From: an uncultured Roseibium sp.
GTDB taxonomy: Bacteria > Pseudomonadota > Alphaproteobacteria > Rhizobiales > Stappiaceae
NCBI RefSeq assembly: GCF_947494555.1
Contig: NZ_CANLVF010000002.1
Span: forward strand, 744,001 to 808,000
DNA length: 64,000 bases
Direction of reading: 5' to 3'
The notes beneath the pieces are model-generated. The model had not been told where the DNA came from. It did no database searches and saw only the letters and a program-made list of their open reading frames with translations. Shown one piece after another: positions 46,570 through 57,618 of the stretch; the stretch's first letter is position 1, and each line of letters opens with the position of its first letter. A program made the translations under genes and the position numbers.

Positions 46570-47547
46570 ATGGTCTCTTCCGACCCCCGCCTTGTCATCG
46601 TCACACCGGTCTACGAAGACTTTGAGGCCAGCAGCCGCCTGTTCAAGGAGCTCCAAGCGGAATTCGGCGACGCCGTCTATATCGTTGCCGTGGACGATGG
46701 CTCCGTTCGGCAGCCCTTGGACACGTCCAGTCTTGATCTGGCAAATGCCCGCGGTGAAGTGCTGAAGTTGAGGCGAAATGTCGGCCATCAAAAGGCGATT
46801 GCCATCGGCCTTGGCTACGTCTCAGCGCAAATCCGCGACAACCAGATGGTTGTTGTGATGGATTCAGACGGCGAAGATCTCCCGTCCTCGATTCCGAAAC
46901 TGTTGAGCGAGTTGCAAGACGACAACGTTGATGTGGTCGTGGCCCGCCGAAAAAGCAGGGTCGAAACGCTGCGCTTCAAAACGTTCTACAAGATTTACAA
47001 ACGTCTGTTTCGGATCATTACCGGCAGAACGATCAGCTTCGGCAACTTCATGGGTATGAAACCGGCCGGGGTGAGACGCCTCGCCGCGATGCCTGAATTA
47101 TCAATCCATGTCGCTTCAGCTGTCCTTGCTTCGAAACTTCGCATCACAACCTGCCCTCTCGACCGTGGTCCGCGCTACGCCGGACAGTCGAAGATGAATT
47201 TCGTCGGCCTGGCATTGCACGGTTTCAAGGGAATGATGGTGTTTGCCGAGGACGTTCTCGTGCGTGTTGGGATCGCATCAGCGATCGTTGCGGCATTATC
47301 GGTCGTATTCGGCACAATAGCGGTCGTTTTGAAAACCATCGGCTATTCCACCCCCGGGTGGGCGTCCGTGGTGTTGGGAATATTCATCCTCATGTTCCTG
47401 CAGACCGGTGTGCTGGCGCTCATGACGCTCATGTTGACCGGCGTGGTCAGAAGCGGAACTGTTACGTCCGAACTGGACTACCAGGATTTTATTGGCCAGA
47501 TTCTGTTCAGCAAGCGGGCAGAAACACTGGCCAACGCCCCACTATAA
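46570..47547 (+). CDS. Family 2 glycosyltransferase, polyprenyl-phosphate type (ArnC/GtrB-like)
   Basis: 325 residues. N-terminal GT-A domain with VDDGS, RNVGHQKAIAIGLGY and the DxD-like VVVMDSDGEDLPSSIPKLL; NFMGMKPAGVRRLA mid-protein; two C-terminal membrane helices (VGIASAIVAALSVVFGTIAVVL and SVVLGIFILMFLQTGVLALMTL). The layout is that of enzymes loading a sugar onto undecaprenyl phosphate. With the upstream UXS gene, xylose is the likely sugar; this is inference. Confidence 0.9.
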   Translation: MVSSDPRLVIVTPVYEDFEASSRLFKELQAEFGDAVYIVAVDDGSVRQPLDTSSLDLANARGEVLKLRRNVGHQKAIAIGLGYVSAQIRDNQMVVVMDSDGEDLPSSIPKLLSELQDDNVDVVVARRKSRVETLRFKTFYKIYKRLFRIITGRTISFGNFMGMKPAGVRRLAAMPELSIHVASAVLASKLRITTCPLDRGPRYAGQSKMNFVGLALHGFKGMMVFAEDVLVRVGIASAIVAALSVVFGTIAVVLKTIGYSTPGWASVVLGIFILMFLQTGVLALMTLMLTGVVRSGTVTSELDYQDFIGQILFSKRAETLANAPL

Positions 47548-47626
47548 CGGCAACCAGCAAGCGATTATCCGATCGCCGGCGACCGTTTATGCATCGTTCA
47601 CCCAAAGGGCCCCGACAACAAAGCCT

Positions 47627-47662
47627 GAAAAAATGCGGCGAGCCTTTTTTGAGGCTCGCCGC
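47627..47662 (-). terminator. Intrinsic terminator after hppA
   Basis: On the minus strand: GCGGCGAGCC stem, TCAAAAAA loop, GGCTCGCCGC, then ATTTTTTC. A 10-bp perfect GC-rich stem 30 bases after the hppA stop. Confidence 0.93.
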
Positions 47663-47691
47663 GTTTCGTAAAGATCGACCGGTAAAGCCAG

Positions 47692-49830
47692 TCAGTGCGC
47701 CAGGATCGCCAGCAGCAGCAGGGCCATGATGTTGGTGATCTTGATCATCGGGTTCACGGCAGGACCTGCCGTATCCTTGTACGGATCGCCGACTGTGTCG
47801 CCTGTGACCGACGCCTTGTGCGCCTCACTGCCTTTTTGATGCGTTACACCGTCCTTGTCGGTGAAGCCGTCTTCGAAGGACTTCTTGGCGTTGTCCCAGG
47901 CACCGCCGCCTGCCGTCATCGAGATGGCCACGAACAGACCGGTCACGATCACGCCGAGCAGCATTGCCCCGAGCGCCGCAAAGGCATCAGCCGGCGTTGC
48001 CACTGCGCGAACGACAAAGAAGACGACAAGGGGCGACAGCACCGGCAGTAGCGATGGAATGATCATTTCCCGGATCGCAGCCTTGGTCAGCATGTCCACC
48101 GCGCGGCCATAGTCGGGACGCTCGGTGCCTTCCATGATGCCCGGCTTTTCCTTGAATTGACGGCGCACTTCTTCGACAACCGCGCCGGCTGCCCGGCCGA
48201 CAGCCGTCATGGAGATTCCACCGAACAGATAAGGCAGAAGACCGCCGAACAGCAATCCGGCCACGACATAGGGATTGGACAGCGTGAACAATGTGTCCAC
48301 GTCGATCCCCGCGAAGATCGAGCCTTCTTCAGCGGTGCTGGAGAAGTATTTCAGATCCTCGGTATAGGCGGCGAACAGCACGAGCGCACCAAGACCTGCC
48401 GAGCCGATGGCATAACCTTTGGTAACGGCCTTGGTTGTGTTGCCGACTGCGTCGAGCGCATCGGTGGTGGTACGGACCTCGGCTGGAAGATCAGCCATTT
48501 CCGCAATACCACCGGCATTGTCCGTGACCGGTCCGAAAGCATCGAGCGCGACAACCATGCCGGCAAGCGCGAGCATCGTGGTCACCGCGATTGCGATGCC
48601 AAAGAGGCCGGCAAAGCTGTAGGTGACCAGAATACCGGCAATGATGATGATCGCCGGAAGGGCGGTCGCCTCAAGCGAAACCGCAAGACCCTGGATGACG
48701 TTCGTACCATGCCCGGTTACGGACGCCTGGGCGATGGACTTCACCGGACGATACTCCGTGCCGGTGTAGTATTCGGTCACCCAGATGATAAGGCCTGTCA
48801 CCAACAGGCCGACAACGCCGCACACAAACAGGTCAAAGCCGGTGAAGGTGGTGCCCCCTGACGTTGTGTATTCCGTGCTGCCTCCGAGCCAGCCGAACAC
48901 GATCACGGCGAGAGCAACCGCCGAGAGCACAGAAGTCGCGATAAAGCCCTTGTAGAGCGCCCCCATAATGGAGTTGTTCTCACCAAGCTTGACGAAGAAC
49001 GTGCCGATAATGGAAGTGACCACACAGCTTGCGCCGATCAGCATCGGCAAAAGCATCAGTTCCAACGCCTGAGCGCCGGTGAAGAAGATCGATGCAAGAA
49101 CCATGGTCGCAACGACGGTCACCGCGTAGGTCTCGAACAGATCGGCAGCCATACCGGCACAGTCGCCGACATTGTCGCCAACGTTGTCGGCAATTGTCGC
49201 CGGATTGCGCGGGTCGTCCTCCGGAATTCCCGCTTCAACCTTGCCCACGAGATCGCCGCCGACATCGGCACCCTTGGTGAAGATGCCACCGCCCAAACGC
49301 GCGAAGATGGAAATGAGCGACGCGCCGAAGCCCAATGACACCAAGGCGTCGATAACGGTCCGGTCTGTTGCTTCGTAACCCATCATTCCGGTGAGAATGG
49401 CGTAGTAGACCGCAACGCCGAGCAGCGCGAGGCCGGCAACCAAAAGGCCGGTGACGGCACCGGCCTTGAATGCAATCTCCAGTCCGGCCCCCAGACTTTG
49501 GCTTGCGGCCTGCGCTGTGCGCACATTTGCGCGCACGGAGACCATCATGCCGATGTATCCGGCAGCCCCTGAGAGAATTGCTCCGATCGCGAATCCAATT
49601 GCGGCAGGTCCGGATAGCAGGATCCAGACAAGTACGAACACAACGGCACCAACGATGGCAATGGTCGTATACTGCCTATTGAGATAGGCACTGGCCCCTT
49701 CCTGAATCGCTCCCGCGATTTCCTGCATGCGGGCGTTGCCCGCATCCGCCGCCATGACGGATTGGATTGCCCAGGCGCCATATGCGATGGACAAGAGGCC
49801 ACAAACAACGATGATGACAAGTTCGATCAT
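47692..49830 (-). CDS. hppA: K+-independent membrane H+-translocating pyrophosphatase
   Basis: 712-residue inner-membrane proton pump driven by pyrophosphate hydrolysis, about 15-16 helices. The PPi-binding block [20 protein letters not shown] and [22 protein letters not shown] are complete. The lysine in [11 protein letters not shown] (Ala in K+-dependent enzymes) indicates the K+-independent class. ATG 49830 has GGGAGGAAG upstream; the longer open frame is leader. Ends at an intrinsic terminator. Confidence 0.97.
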   Translation of the reverse strand: MIELVIIVVCGLLSIAYGAWAIQSVMAADAGNARMQEIAGAIQEGASAYLNRQYTTIAIVGAVVFVLVWILLSGPAAIGFAIGAILSGAAGYIGMMVSVRANVRTAQAASQSLGAGLEIAFKAGAVTGLLVAGLALLGVAVYYAILTGMMGYEATDRTVIDALVSLGFGASLISIFARLGGGIFTKGADVGGDLVGKVEAGIPEDDPRNPATIADNVGDNVGDCAGMAADLFETYAVTVVATMVLASIFFTGAQALELMLLPMLIGASCVVTSIIGTFFVKLGENNSIMGALYKGFIATSVLSAVALAVIVFGWLGGSTEYTTSGGTTFTGFDLFVCGVVGLLVTGLIIWVTEYYTGTEYRPVKSIAQASVTGHGTNVIQGLAVSLEATALPAIIIIAGILVTYSFAGLFGIAIAVTTMLALAGMVVALDAFGPVTDNAGGIAEMADLPAEVRTTTDALDAVGNTTKAVTKGYAIGSAGLGALVLFAAYTEDLKYFSSTAEEGSIFAGIDVDTLFTLSNPYVVAGLLFGGLLPYLFGGISMTAVGRAAGAVVEEVRRQFKEKPGIMEGTERPDYGRAVDMLTKAAIREMIIPSLLPVLSPLVVFFVVRAVATPADAFAALGAMLLGVIVTGLFVAISMTAGGGAWDNAKKSFEDGFTDKDGVTHQKGSEAHKASVTGDTVGDPYKDTAGPAVNPMIKITNIMALLLLAILAH

Positions 49831-50046
49831 ACTTCCTCCCAGAGCTGCGGCGGGCTTCTTTATGTCGTTTTGGCCGCCAGACTGCACCCCACGCAATTTC
49901 CTCAGCGTGAGGAGAGCACACGATAGCAACAAAGCGCGGCGCTTCGTCAAGCTCTCACATCGTTTAATTTCACTCTTCCGTTGCGGTATCATTTGGTGCA
50001 GCGCGGCATTTTTGCTGCGCTCACGAAATGAAATTCGAAAGAGACT

Positions 50047-51270
50047 TTAAGCGGTTGTAACTGCTTTTCTTTCAGCGAAGGTGAGCCAAAGTAGCAATCC
50101 GATGCACAGGACGACAAAAGGAAAGACAAGGATGTTCACCGTTCCCCAGCCAAACGCATTCAAAAGTGCACCGGAGGAAAACGAAGCGGCGGCAACGAAA
50201 CCGAAGACCAGAAAATCATTGACTGCCTGAACCAGATTGCGCTCCTCCGGGCGGTAGGTGTCCGTCAGCATGGCCGTTGCGCCAATGAAGCCGAAGTTCC
50301 AGCCAAGCCCGAGAAGAACCAGCGCCGTCCAGAAATGGGCAAGCTCGATCCCCATCAGAGCCACGATGGAGCAGCCCGCCAAGAGCACCAGGCCGATCGA
50401 CACGATCCGTTCCTTGCCGTAGCGGGCAATCAGACTGCCAGTGAAGAAACTCGGCCCGAACATGGCCAGAACGTGCCACTGAATACCCAGTGCGGCATCT
50501 GTTTCCGATAGACCGCAGGCTATCATCGCGAGCGGTGTTGCCGTCATGACGAGACTCATCAACGCGTAGGAGCAGATGCCGCATGCGGCGGACACAATAA
50601 AGCGCGGCTGCGACATGATCGTCAGCAGAGGCCGTCCACCGGATTGCGATTTCGTCTGGCGCGGTGGCTTCGGTATTTGAATGAAAATAAGCAGGAACAG
50701 TGCAATGAGCGCGAGCCCTGCCTGTGCCAGATAGGTTCCGGCAAAGAGGATAGGCGCGAACATGTCTTTCGTTGCGATAACCGTTTGCGGCCCGACAATG
50801 CCAGCCAGCACACCGCCTGCCAGAACCCAGGAGATAGCCTTGGGCTTGAACGCGTCACTGGCCGTATCGGCTGCTGCAAACCGGTATTGCTGAACGAAGG
50901 CGCCAGCAAATCCACCCATGCAGCACGCAAGCGAAAACAGTGCAAAACTGTCCCGAAATACCGCAAACGAGGCAAGCAACCCCGAAATCACTCCAAGAAG
51001 CGAGGCCCCGGTGAAGCCCGCCCTGCGCCCGAAACGACGCATGATAATGCCTGCAGGGATCGTTCCGAATGCCGTACCGAGGACCATCGTGGAAACCGGC
51101 AGCGTTGCAAGAGACTTGTCTTCCTCCAGCATCATATAGCCAACAAGCGGTCCGGTCGCGATTACAATCGATGCCGAAGCACCCCCAAGCGCTTGGGCAA
51201 GCGCCAGCAAAACGGCGTTGCGCTTTGCCAAGCGATCATCAACAGCTGTGTCCGGCATTGCGGTCTTCAT
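50047..51270 (-). CDS. MFS transporter
   Basis: 407 residues, about 12 membrane helices. The helix 2-3 loop GIIMRRFGRRAGF is the major-facilitator signature. YnfM/UMF-like general build; substrate unknown. Located between hppA and thiL, both on the same strand. Confidence 0.9.
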   Translation of the reverse strand: MKTAMPDTAVDDRLAKRNAVLLALAQALGGASASIVIATGPLVGYMMLEEDKSLATLPVSTMVLGTAFGTIPAGIIMRRFGRRAGFTGASLLGVISGLLASFAVFRDSFALFSLACCMGGFAGAFVQQYRFAAADTASDAFKPKAISWVLAGGVLAGIVGPQTVIATKDMFAPILFAGTYLAQAGLALIALFLLIFIQIPKPPRQTKSQSGGRPLLTIMSQPRFIVSAACGICSYALMSLVMTATPLAMIACGLSETDAALGIQWHVLAMFGPSFFTGSLIARYGKERIVSIGLVLLAGCSIVALMGIELAHFWTALVLLGLGWNFGFIGATAMLTDTYRPEERNLVQAVNDFLVFGFVAAASFSSGALLNAFGWGTVNILVFPFVVLCIGLLLWLTFAERKAVTTA

Positions 51271-51387
51271 TGGTCAGGTCTCGGGATTCGCCACGACGGC
51301 GTATTAGGGAAGTTCCTCACCGGTAGCATGACCGGGAGCATTCGTAAAACATCTGCTTTTCGCGAACCGGACAGCCGGTGCTGGCTC

Positions 51388-52386
51388 TTAGAAGTGGCGA
51401 AAGCCGCTATCCCGCTGGAGAGCGACGGGACGTCCATTCTCTTTTACTCTGACCTTACCGGCTTCTTCGCTCATCCGGCCGATTTCGGTAACCGGGCATC
51501 CGGCGCGTTCCGCCTGTCGGCTGAATTGCGCCGCCTTTTCGGCAGGAACCGCCGCGAGGATCTCGTAGTCGTCGCCACCGTTCAAAAACCGTACAAAGTC
51601 TTCGGGTGCCTTCGTATGAAGGTGCCTTAAAGCTGTGGAAACAGGGACCTTCGAAAGATCAATTTCAACACCAACTTGAGAGGCCTTGGCCAGGTGGCCG
51701 CAATCGGCGAAAAGTCCATCGGACACGTCCATGGCCGCCGAGGCATGGTCGACGAGCAGCGGCGCCAGAGTTGTGCGCGGCCGGGGCAGCAGATACCGGT
51801 CCAAAATATGGCTTTCGTCGACCCTGGCCAACGACACTCGTTCGCAGAATGCGGGATCAATCCTTGCATTCAGACCGGCAGCAGCGTCTCCGATCGTGCC
51901 CGATACGAACAAGACATCACCAGAACGCGCACCCGACCTGCGAACAGCTTTGCCCGGTTCCACCTGTCCTATCGCCGTGATGGAGACTTGCAGCCCGTTG
52001 TTGGAGCGGATCGTGTCGCCGCCAAGCAACCGGATATCATAGGCGGATTGATCCGCCGACAAACCCGCACAGAAGCGTTCCAGCCAACGCTCGGTCCAAT
52101 CCGATGCCAAAGCAAGGCCCAGGAGATAGCCACGCGGCTTGGCACCTTTTGCCGCCAAGTCAGACAGGTTCACTCTAAGTGCCTTGGCTGCAATCGCTTC
52201 GGGTGCATCGTCAGCAAAAAAGTGAACGTTTGAGGCAAGAACATCTTTTGTCAGAACCAGATCGAGACCTGGTTCCGGTTTTAACACGGCTGCATCGTCC
52301 GTCAGACCGAGACTGCCAGGGTCGTTCGCAAGAGGCGCGAAATACGCCCTGATAAGCTCAAACTCTCCAGGCCGGTCTTGAGCCAT
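51388..52386 (-). CDS. thiL: Thiamine-monophosphate kinase
   Basis: 332 residues; phosphorylates thiamine phosphate to thiamine pyrophosphate. AIR-synthase-like fold with GEFELIRAYFAP, LTDDAAVLKPEPG, NLSDLAAKGAKPRGYLLGLAL and GGDDYEILAAVPA. Last gene of the ribD-ribE-ribH-nusB-thiL series; 2 bases separate it from nusB. Confidence 0.96.
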   Translation of the reverse strand: MAQDRPGEFELIRAYFAPLANDPGSLGLTDDAAVLKPEPGLDLVLTKDVLASNVHFFADDAPEAIAAKALRVNLSDLAAKGAKPRGYLLGLALASDWTERWLERFCAGLSADQSAYDIRLLGGDTIRSNNGLQVSITAIGQVEPGKAVRRSGARSGDVLFVSGTIGDAAAGLNARIDPAFCERVSLARVDESHILDRYLLPRPRTTLAPLLVDHASAAMDVSDGLFADCGHLAKASQVGVEIDLSKVPVSTALRHLHTKAPEDFVRFLNGGDDYEILAAVPAEKAAQFSRQAERAGCPVTEIGRMSEEAGKVRVKENGRPVALQRDSGFRHF

Positions 52387-52388
52387 TT

Positions 52389-52907
52389 TCAGGAAGCGCC
52401 GCCTGCCTTGCCAGCGTCGAACTCGTCGTCACGCAGCTCGTGCGCAAGTCTATCGAGAACTCCATTTACCAGGCCGGGTTCATCGTCTTCGAAAAATGCT
52501 TTGGCAACGTCAATATATTCCGAGATGATGACCTTGGCCGGCACATCCTTGCGCCGCAAGAGTTCGAAAGCACCCGAACGCAGAATCGCGCGCAGCAGAC
52601 TGTCGATCCGCTTCAACGGCCAGTCTTCCACCAGTGCCGTGTGAATGAACGGATCCAGAAATTTCTGGTCTTCCACGACACCGGCCAAAATCTGCTTGAA
52701 CCACTGTTCATCCGCGTCACGGTACTGCGCGCCATCAATTTCCTTGCCCAGCCTGAACGCGGTGAACTCGCTCACCACGCTTGTCAGCGGTGCACCACCG
52801 ACGTCCATCTGGTAAAGCGCTTGCACAGCGGCCAGCCGCGCAACGCCACGCTTGTTGGCAGGGCGTACAGATTTAGCCTGTTTTTCCGGGTCGGCCTTTC
52901 CGGTCAT
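52389..52907 (-). CDS. nusB: Transcription antitermination factor NusB
   Basis: 172-residue all-helical protein; rRNA antitermination with Nus[17 protein letters not shown] at the N-terminus and [29 protein letters not shown] at the C-terminus are typical. A ~20-residue basic N-terminal extension is common in alphaproteobacteria. Confidence 0.96.
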   Translation of the reverse strand: MTGKADPEKQAKSVRPANKRGVARLAAVQALYQMDVGGAPLTSVVSEFTAFRLGKEIDGAQYRDADEQWFKQILAGVVEDQKFLDPFIHTALVEDWPLKRIDSLLRAILRSGAFELLRRKDVPAKVIISEYIDVAKAFFEDDEPGLVNGVLDRLAHELRDDEFDAGKAGGAS

Positions 52908-52912
52908 ATTGC

Positions 52913-53362
52913 TTATACTCCGAGCCGTTCGCGCAGCGCGATCATGTCGAGTGCCGCTCTTGCTGCCGCACCGCCCTTATTCTTGTCGCCGACCTTAGCG
53001 CGTGCCCAGGCCTGTTCATCATTTTCGACTGTAAGGATACCGTTTCCAACGGCCAGGTCCGCATCCACGATCAGATCCATGATCACACGGTTCGACTCAT
53101 TCGCAACGATATCGTAGTGCGTTGTTTCACCGCGGATCACGACACCAAGAAGCACGAATCCATCATAGAGGACACCGTCGTTTTCCATTGCGGTCATGGC
53201 CATGGACAGAGCTGCCGGAATCTCCAGAACTCCGGGCACCGCAATCCGCTCGTAGGTGGCCCCCGCCGCTTCAATTTCCTTTACCGCGCCTTCCGCCAGC
53301 GCATCGGCCAGATCGTCGTAAAAACGGGCTTCGATGATCAGCAGTTTCGATGCATCGCTCAT
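52913..53362 (-). CDS. ribH: 6,7-dimethyl-8-ribityllumazine synthase
   Basis: 149 residues; condenses ribityl-aminouracil with dihydroxybutanone phosphate in riboflavin synthesis. [32 protein letters not shown] (active-site His) and [17 protein letters not shown] are conserved. Confidence 0.96.
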   Translation of the reverse strand: MSDASKLLIIEARFYDDLADALAEGAVKEIEAAGATYERIAVPGVLEIPAALSMAMTAMENDGVLYDGFVLLGVVIRGETTHYDIVANESNRVIMDLIVDADLAVGNGILTVENDEQAWARAKVGDKNKGGAAARAALDMIALRERLGV

Positions 53363-53507
53363 GGGTTTTCATCCTGTAAGAGGCGGCGACAGGAACCACG
53401 TCTGTCCCGGTTTGTCCAGTGTCATTCATACAAGGCAGTCAGAACCGTACCGCATCCCTGCAGTCAGACCCTAGCTTCGCCAGGTTCTTGAAGTATTGCC
53501 CCGTCCC

Positions 53508-54119
53508 CTACCCGGTCTTTGGGAATTCCGCAAGCCGCGCGGCATAACGTGCCATCATATCCACCTCGAGATTAATCCCGTCCCCGACGTTCCGTTCCGA
53601 CCACGTGGTCACCTCCAGCGTGTGCGGGATCAAGAAGACGGAAAAGAACATTCCGTCGACTTCATTTATCGTCAACGAGGTGCCGTCCAGGGCGATCGAT
53701 CCCTTTTTGGCAATGAAGGGTGCCGCTTCCCGCGGCGCTTCGAACTGGAAAAACACCGAGTCGGGATGATCTTCCCGCTTGACCACGTTCGCAATTCCAT
53801 CGACATGGCCGAGCACCAGATGACCGCCCAACTCAGCTCCCATGGTCAAGGACCGTTCCAGATTGATTTTTTGTCCCGCACGCCACTCCGAGACCGTCGT
53901 CAATGCGAGTGTTTCAGCAGCGGATTCGACCGCAAACCAGTTTCCCCCGGCAGCGTTCGCCTTCTGCGTCACCGTGTGGCACACGCCTGTGCACGAGATG
54001 GATGCGCCGATGTCGAACGTATCCGTGTCGTAGGTCGTACGTATCCGTGTCCGCTTTCCCGCCGGGATATCTTCAATTGCGAGGATCTCGCCAAGGTCGG
54101 TCACAATGCCGGTAAACAT
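53508..54119 (-). CDS. ribE: Riboflavin synthase alpha subunit
   Basis: 203 residues starting MFTGIVTDLGEI, with two lumazine-binding barrels; GGHLVLGHVDGIA and GSIALDGTSLTINEVDG are visible. Dismutates lumazine to riboflavin. ATG 54119 is one base downstream of the ribD stop; the longer frame is an overlap with ribD. 145 bases before ribH. Confidence 0.96.
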   Translation of the reverse strand: MFTGIVTDLGEILAIEDIPAGKRTRIRTTYDTDTFDIGASISCTGVCHTVTQKANAAGGNWFAVESAAETLALTTVSEWRAGQKINLERSLTMGAELGGHLVLGHVDGIANVVKREDHPDSVFFQFEAPREAAPFIAKKGSIALDGTSLTINEVDGMFFSVFLIPHTLEVTTWSERNVGDGINLEVDMMARYAARLAEFPKTG

Positions 54120-54120
54120 G

Positions 54121-55245
54121 TCAGGCTCCACGGCGTCTGAGGTAGATGAAACTGTCGGCATCGAATTTGCCGGCGTCGATCCGCTCGAATCTGGGGTCGC
54201 GGTAAACATCTGCAAGAGCCAAATCGTGCAGGGCCGGTATGCCGTCCTCACCGATTTCCAGATCTCCCGTGACAACACAGAGATCGTCGACCAGGTCCGA
54301 CTCCAGAAAAGAAGAGGCCATGCGCGCCCCGCCTTCGACCATGACCCTGGTTATGCCTCTTGTGGCCAGCGCGCTCAAGATAACGCCCGGTTCGATCGCG
54401 CAATCCCCGGCCGGTACCCTGATGACATTTACTCCGGCAGCGGTAAGAAGCTCGATCTTTTCAACATCGGCGTCGTTTCCGCAAACCAGCCAGACAGGTA
54501 CGTCCACACAGGTTCGAACGAGTTTCGATTCCAGCGGCAAGCGGGCGCAGCGGTCCACGATAACCCGCACCGGCGAGCGCTCGGCCAGACCCGGCAAGCG
54601 GCATGTCAGTTGCGGGTCATCCGCCAGAGCCGTTCCTGAACCGACGAGGATCGCATCGTATTCGGCACGGAAGCCGTGTACCTTGCGCATCGACAAAGGA
54701 CCGGAAATCTTGACCTGCCCCTCCCCGGCCCGCCCAATATATCCATCTCGGGAAACCGCCAGTTTCAGAAAAACATGCGGCCGCTGTTTGAGCTGACGCA
54801 GCATAAATCCATCATAGAGAGCCTTGATCTCGCGCGCTCTGACACCGACTTCAACAGCGACCCCGGCATCGCGCAGCATCTGCGCTCCTCGTCCGGCAAC
54901 GCGCGGATTCGGGTCCAGAATGCCGATCACAACACGCGTAACGCCCGCTTCAATAAGCGCCAGCGAACAAGGAGGCGTTCGTCCGTAGTGGGAGCAGGGT
55001 TCGAGCGTCACGTAACACGTCGCCCCGCTGGCCAGATCGCCGGCGTGGCGCAAGGCGTTTACTTCCGCATGTGCCATGCCGGGCCGAGAGGTAACACCTC
55101 GTCCGACCAGAACAGGTCCCGCCTCTCCATCTCTGACAATGAGCGCGGCAACTGCCGGATTCGGCCAAACCCGCCCGAGCCCACGGCGGGCCAGACGTTC
55201 CGCGGCCGCCATGAAACGCGTATCAACTGAACTAACTGAAGACAT
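54121..55245 (-). CDS. ribD: Bifunctional riboflavin deaminase/reductase RibD
   Basis: 374 residues. Deaminase domain with zinc motif HAEVNALRHAG and TLEPCSHYGRTPPCS; reductase domain with LKLAVSRDGYIG and VMVEGGARMASSFLES. No FMN riboswitch can lie upstream, because nrdR ends 19 bases before it. The start could also be the internal Met12; neither start has a strong ribosome-binding site. Confidence 0.96.
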   Translation of the reverse strand: MSSVSSVDTRFMAAAERLARRGLGRVWPNPAVAALIVRDGEAGPVLVGRGVTSRPGMAHAEVNALRHAGDLASGATCYVTLEPCSHYGRTPPCSLALIEAGVTRVVIGILDPNPRVAGRGAQMLRDAGVAVEVGVRAREIKALYDGFMLRQLKQRPHVFLKLAVSRDGYIGRAGEGQVKISGPLSMRKVHGFRAEYDAILVGSGTALADDPQLTCRLPGLAERSPVRVIVDRCARLPLESKLVRTCVDVPVWLVCGNDADVEKIELLTAAGVNVIRVPAGDCAIEPGVILSALATRGITRVMVEGGARMASSFLESDLVDDLCVVTGDLEIGEDGIPALHDLALADVYRDPRFERIDAGKFDADSFIYLRRRGA

Positions 55246-55264
55246 GAAATCTATTTCGCAAAGA

Positions 55265-55741
55265 TCATTGGTCTTTTAGAGGCGCGCTTTCAGAATCGCT
55301 CAGTTCGTCCAGAAGCGCTTCAAAATCCTTGGCCTCGCGGAAATTCTTGTAAACGGAAGCAAATCGTACATATGCGACGTCATCGATGCCTTTCAGCCCT
55401 TCCATGACGTGGTTGCCGATCGTCTCAGCGGTAATTTCGCTTTCGCCCGAGCTTTCGAGCTGCCGAACGATGCCACTGACCATGCGTTCGATACGGTCCG
55501 GATCCACGGGCCGCTTGCGTACGGCAATCTGGACCGACCGCATGAGCTTTTCCCGATCGAACGGCACGCGGCGCCCCGACCGTTTCAGAACCATCAGTTC
55601 ACGAAGTTGCACCCGTTCGAATGTCGTGAAGCGGCCGCCGCAGGTGTTGCAAATCCTGCGCCGGCGTATCGCGGTGTTGTCCTCAGTCGGCCGGGAATCC
55701 TTTACCTGGGTTTCCTCGCCGCCGCAGAATGGACATCTCAT
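55265..55741 (-). CDS. nrdR: Ribonucleotide reductase regulator NrdR
   Basis: 158 residues. N-terminal zinc ribbon [17 protein letters not shown] ... [16 protein letters not shown] and a C-terminal ATP-cone. Represses nrd genes when dATP is high. Between glyA and ribD on the same strand, the usual place in this group. Confidence 0.97.
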   Translation of the reverse strand: MRCPFCGGEETQVKDSRPTEDNTAIRRRRICNTCGGRFTTFERVQLRELMVLKRSGRRVPFDREKLMRSVQIAVRKRPVDPDRIERMVSGIVRQLESSGESEITAETIGNHVMEGLKGIDDVAYVRFASVYKNFREAKDFEALLDELSDSESAPLKDQ

Positions 55742-55768
55742 GTCTATAGCTCCTGAACGAGCCCGTTA

Positions 55769-57076
55769 TTACCCACCGTAAATCGGGAACCGGGCTGTCA
55801 GTGCTTCTACCTTGGCTTTGACGGCTGCTTCAACCGCTGCATTGCCCTCTTCACTGTTTGCGGCCTTCAAACCGTCCAACACTTCCGTGATCAGTGCGGC
55901 AACTTCGCGGAACTCGGCGACGCCAAAACCACGCGTGGTCGCTGCAGGTGTGCCGAGGCGAATGCCAGACGTCACAAACGGCTTTTCAGGGTCAAACGGA
56001 ATGCCGTTCTTGTTGCAGGTAATGTTGGCGCGGCCCAAGGCCTTCTCGGCGACCTTGCCGGTCGCGTTTTTCGGACGCAAATCCACCAGCATCAGATGAT
56101 TGTCCGTGCCGTCGGACACGATATCCAGGCCGTGTTCCTTCAACGCACCTGACAGAGCCTTGGCATTTTCGGCAACAGCGCGGGCATAGGCCTTGAATTC
56201 AGGTTGCAGGGCTTCCTTGAAGGCAACCGCCTTGGCAGCGATCACATGCATGAGCGGACCACCCTGGAGGCCGGGGAAAACCGCGGAGTTGATCTTCTTG
56301 GCGATTGCCTCGTCATTCGACAGGATCAAACCGCCGCGCGGTCCGCGCAAGGACTTGTGCGTTGTGCTTGTGACGACATGCGCATGCGGAACCGGCGAAG
56401 GATGCACACCACCGGCAACAAGACCTGCAATGTGCGCCATGTCGACCATCAGATATGCGCCGATGCTATCGGCAATTTCGCGGAACTTCTTCCAGTCCCA
56501 GATACGCGAATAAGCCGTTCCGCCAGCCAGGATCAGCTTCGGCTTATGCTCCTGGGCAAGCCGCTCGACCTCGGCCATATCAAGCAGATGATCGTCCTCA
56601 CGCACACCGTAAGAGACCACATTGAACCATTTGCCGGACATGTTGACCGGAGAACCGTGGGTCAGATGACCGCCAGAGTTCAGGTCGAGACCCATGAATG
56701 TGTCGCCAGGCTGCAGCAGTGCCAGAAACACGGCCTGGTTCATCTGGCTTCCCGAATTTGGCTGAACGTTCGCAAACTGGCACCCGAACAGTTCCTTGGC
56801 CCGCTCTATCGCAAGCGTTTCGGCGATGTCCGCAAACTCGCAACCACCGTAGTAACGTTTGCCCGGGTACCCTTCCGCATATTTGTTTGTAAAAATCGAT
56901 CCCTGCGCTTCGAGCACCGCGCGAGACACGATGTTTTCGGATGCGATCAGTTCGATTTCGTGCTGCTGGCGGCCGAGCTCCTGCTGTACGGTCCCGAAAA
57001 TGTCAGCATCAACTTCGGCAAGACTGCTGGTAAAGAACCCGGAATGGGTCTGTCCGGAGCTTTCCATCAAAGACAT
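55769..57076 (-). CDS. glyA: Serine hydroxymethyltransferase
   Basis: 435-residue PLP enzyme interconverting serine + THF with glycine + methylene-[39 protein letters not shown] and the PLP-lysine [15 protein letters not shown] are diagnostic. ATG 57076 with AAGGAAA upstream; an in-frame start at 57196 would add a leader. It supplies C1 units that meet the Fhs/corrinoid genes 50 kb away in metabolism. Confidence 0.97.
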   Translation of the reverse strand: MSLMESSGQTHSGFFTSSLAEVDADIFGTVQQELGRQQHEIELIASENIVSRAVLEAQGSIFTNKYAEGYPGKRYYGGCEFADIAETLAIERAKELFGCQFANVQPNSGSQMNQAVFLALLQPGDTFMGLDLNSGGHLTHGSPVNMSGKWFNVVSYGVREDDHLLDMAEVERLAQEHKPKLILAGGTAYSRIWDWKKFREIADSIGAYLMVDMAHIAGLVAGGVHPSPVPHAHVVTSTTHKSLRGPRGGLILSNDEAIAKKINSAVFPGLQGGPLMHVIAAKAVAFKEALQPEFKAYARAVAENAKALSGALKEHGLDIVSDGTDNHLMLVDLRPKNATGKVAEKALGRANITCNKNGIPFDPEKPFVTSGIRLGTPAATTRGFGVAEFREVAALITEVLDGLKAANSEEGNAAVEAAVKAKVEALTARFPIYGG

Positions 57077-57292
57077 CGCATTTTCCTTGTATTCGTATTC
57101 GAAGAGCCTGGTCGTGGCATTGCGTCCCACACAGATTGACTTGAACCTGCGGACCACTTGGCGCGAGGAATTAGCACAGCGTCCCATGAGAACCAAGGGG
57201 CATACCGACGCGGCCAGTTTGGAAAACGACGCCGGTGTCCTTCGGAAACCGCTAATACGGCGAATGAAACTCCTGCGAGCCTCGCCTGCCCG

Positions 57293-57526
57293 TCAATAAA
57301 GCGTCGGGTCGGACGCCTGATCGCCTGCTCCGGCAATCTGGCTTATGCGGCGTTTGAGCTTGCGAACCACAACGCGCTTCAGATCTTCCTCAGATACCGA
57401 TGCCGGTCCGAAGGTGGAAACCTCTATTCCAGTCGCCGCGTCGATCGCGGTGACTTTCACCTGCTGACCGATCGGATGGAATTCCAAGTAGATCTCACCC
57501 GGCCGCGGGTTGCGACTCATCCGCAT
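57293..57526 (-). CDS. DUF6898 small protein
   Basis: 77 residues: GEIYLEFHPIGQQVKVTAID, AATGIEVSTFGPASVSEEDL, then a basic helix. Resembles the DUF6898 family often found before glyA in Hyphomicrobiales. No known function. It lies 217 bases upstream of glyA on the same strand. Confidence 0.75.
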   Translation of the reverse strand: MRMSRNPRPGEIYLEFHPIGQQVKVTAIDAATGIEVSTFGPASVSEEDLKRVVVRKLKRRISQIAGAGDQASDPTLY

Positions 57527-57557
57527 TCTCCCAACTGCTGATACCCTTAAAAGCCAC

Positions 57558-57588
57558 GAAACGCCGGCCTTATCAAGACCGGCGTTTC
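57558..57588 (-). terminator. Hairpin after ldtP
   Basis: GAAACGCCGG (57558-57567) / CCGGCGTTTC (57579-57588), 11-base loop; on the minus strand GTGGCTTTTAAG follows. A 10-bp stem but weak T-run. Confidence 0.6.
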
Positions 57589-57618
57589 AACTGGTATGCT
57601 CAAATGGCTGGCAGCAGC

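Noticed and set aside
49831..50046. Terminator hairpin between the MFS and hppA genes (GCAGCGC / GCTGCGC)
   Set aside because: The two arms are not complementary when written out; only a similar word repeated.
55246..55264. FMN riboswitch for the ribD operon
   Set aside because: Only 19 bases separate nrdR from ribD; no leader RNA can fit there.
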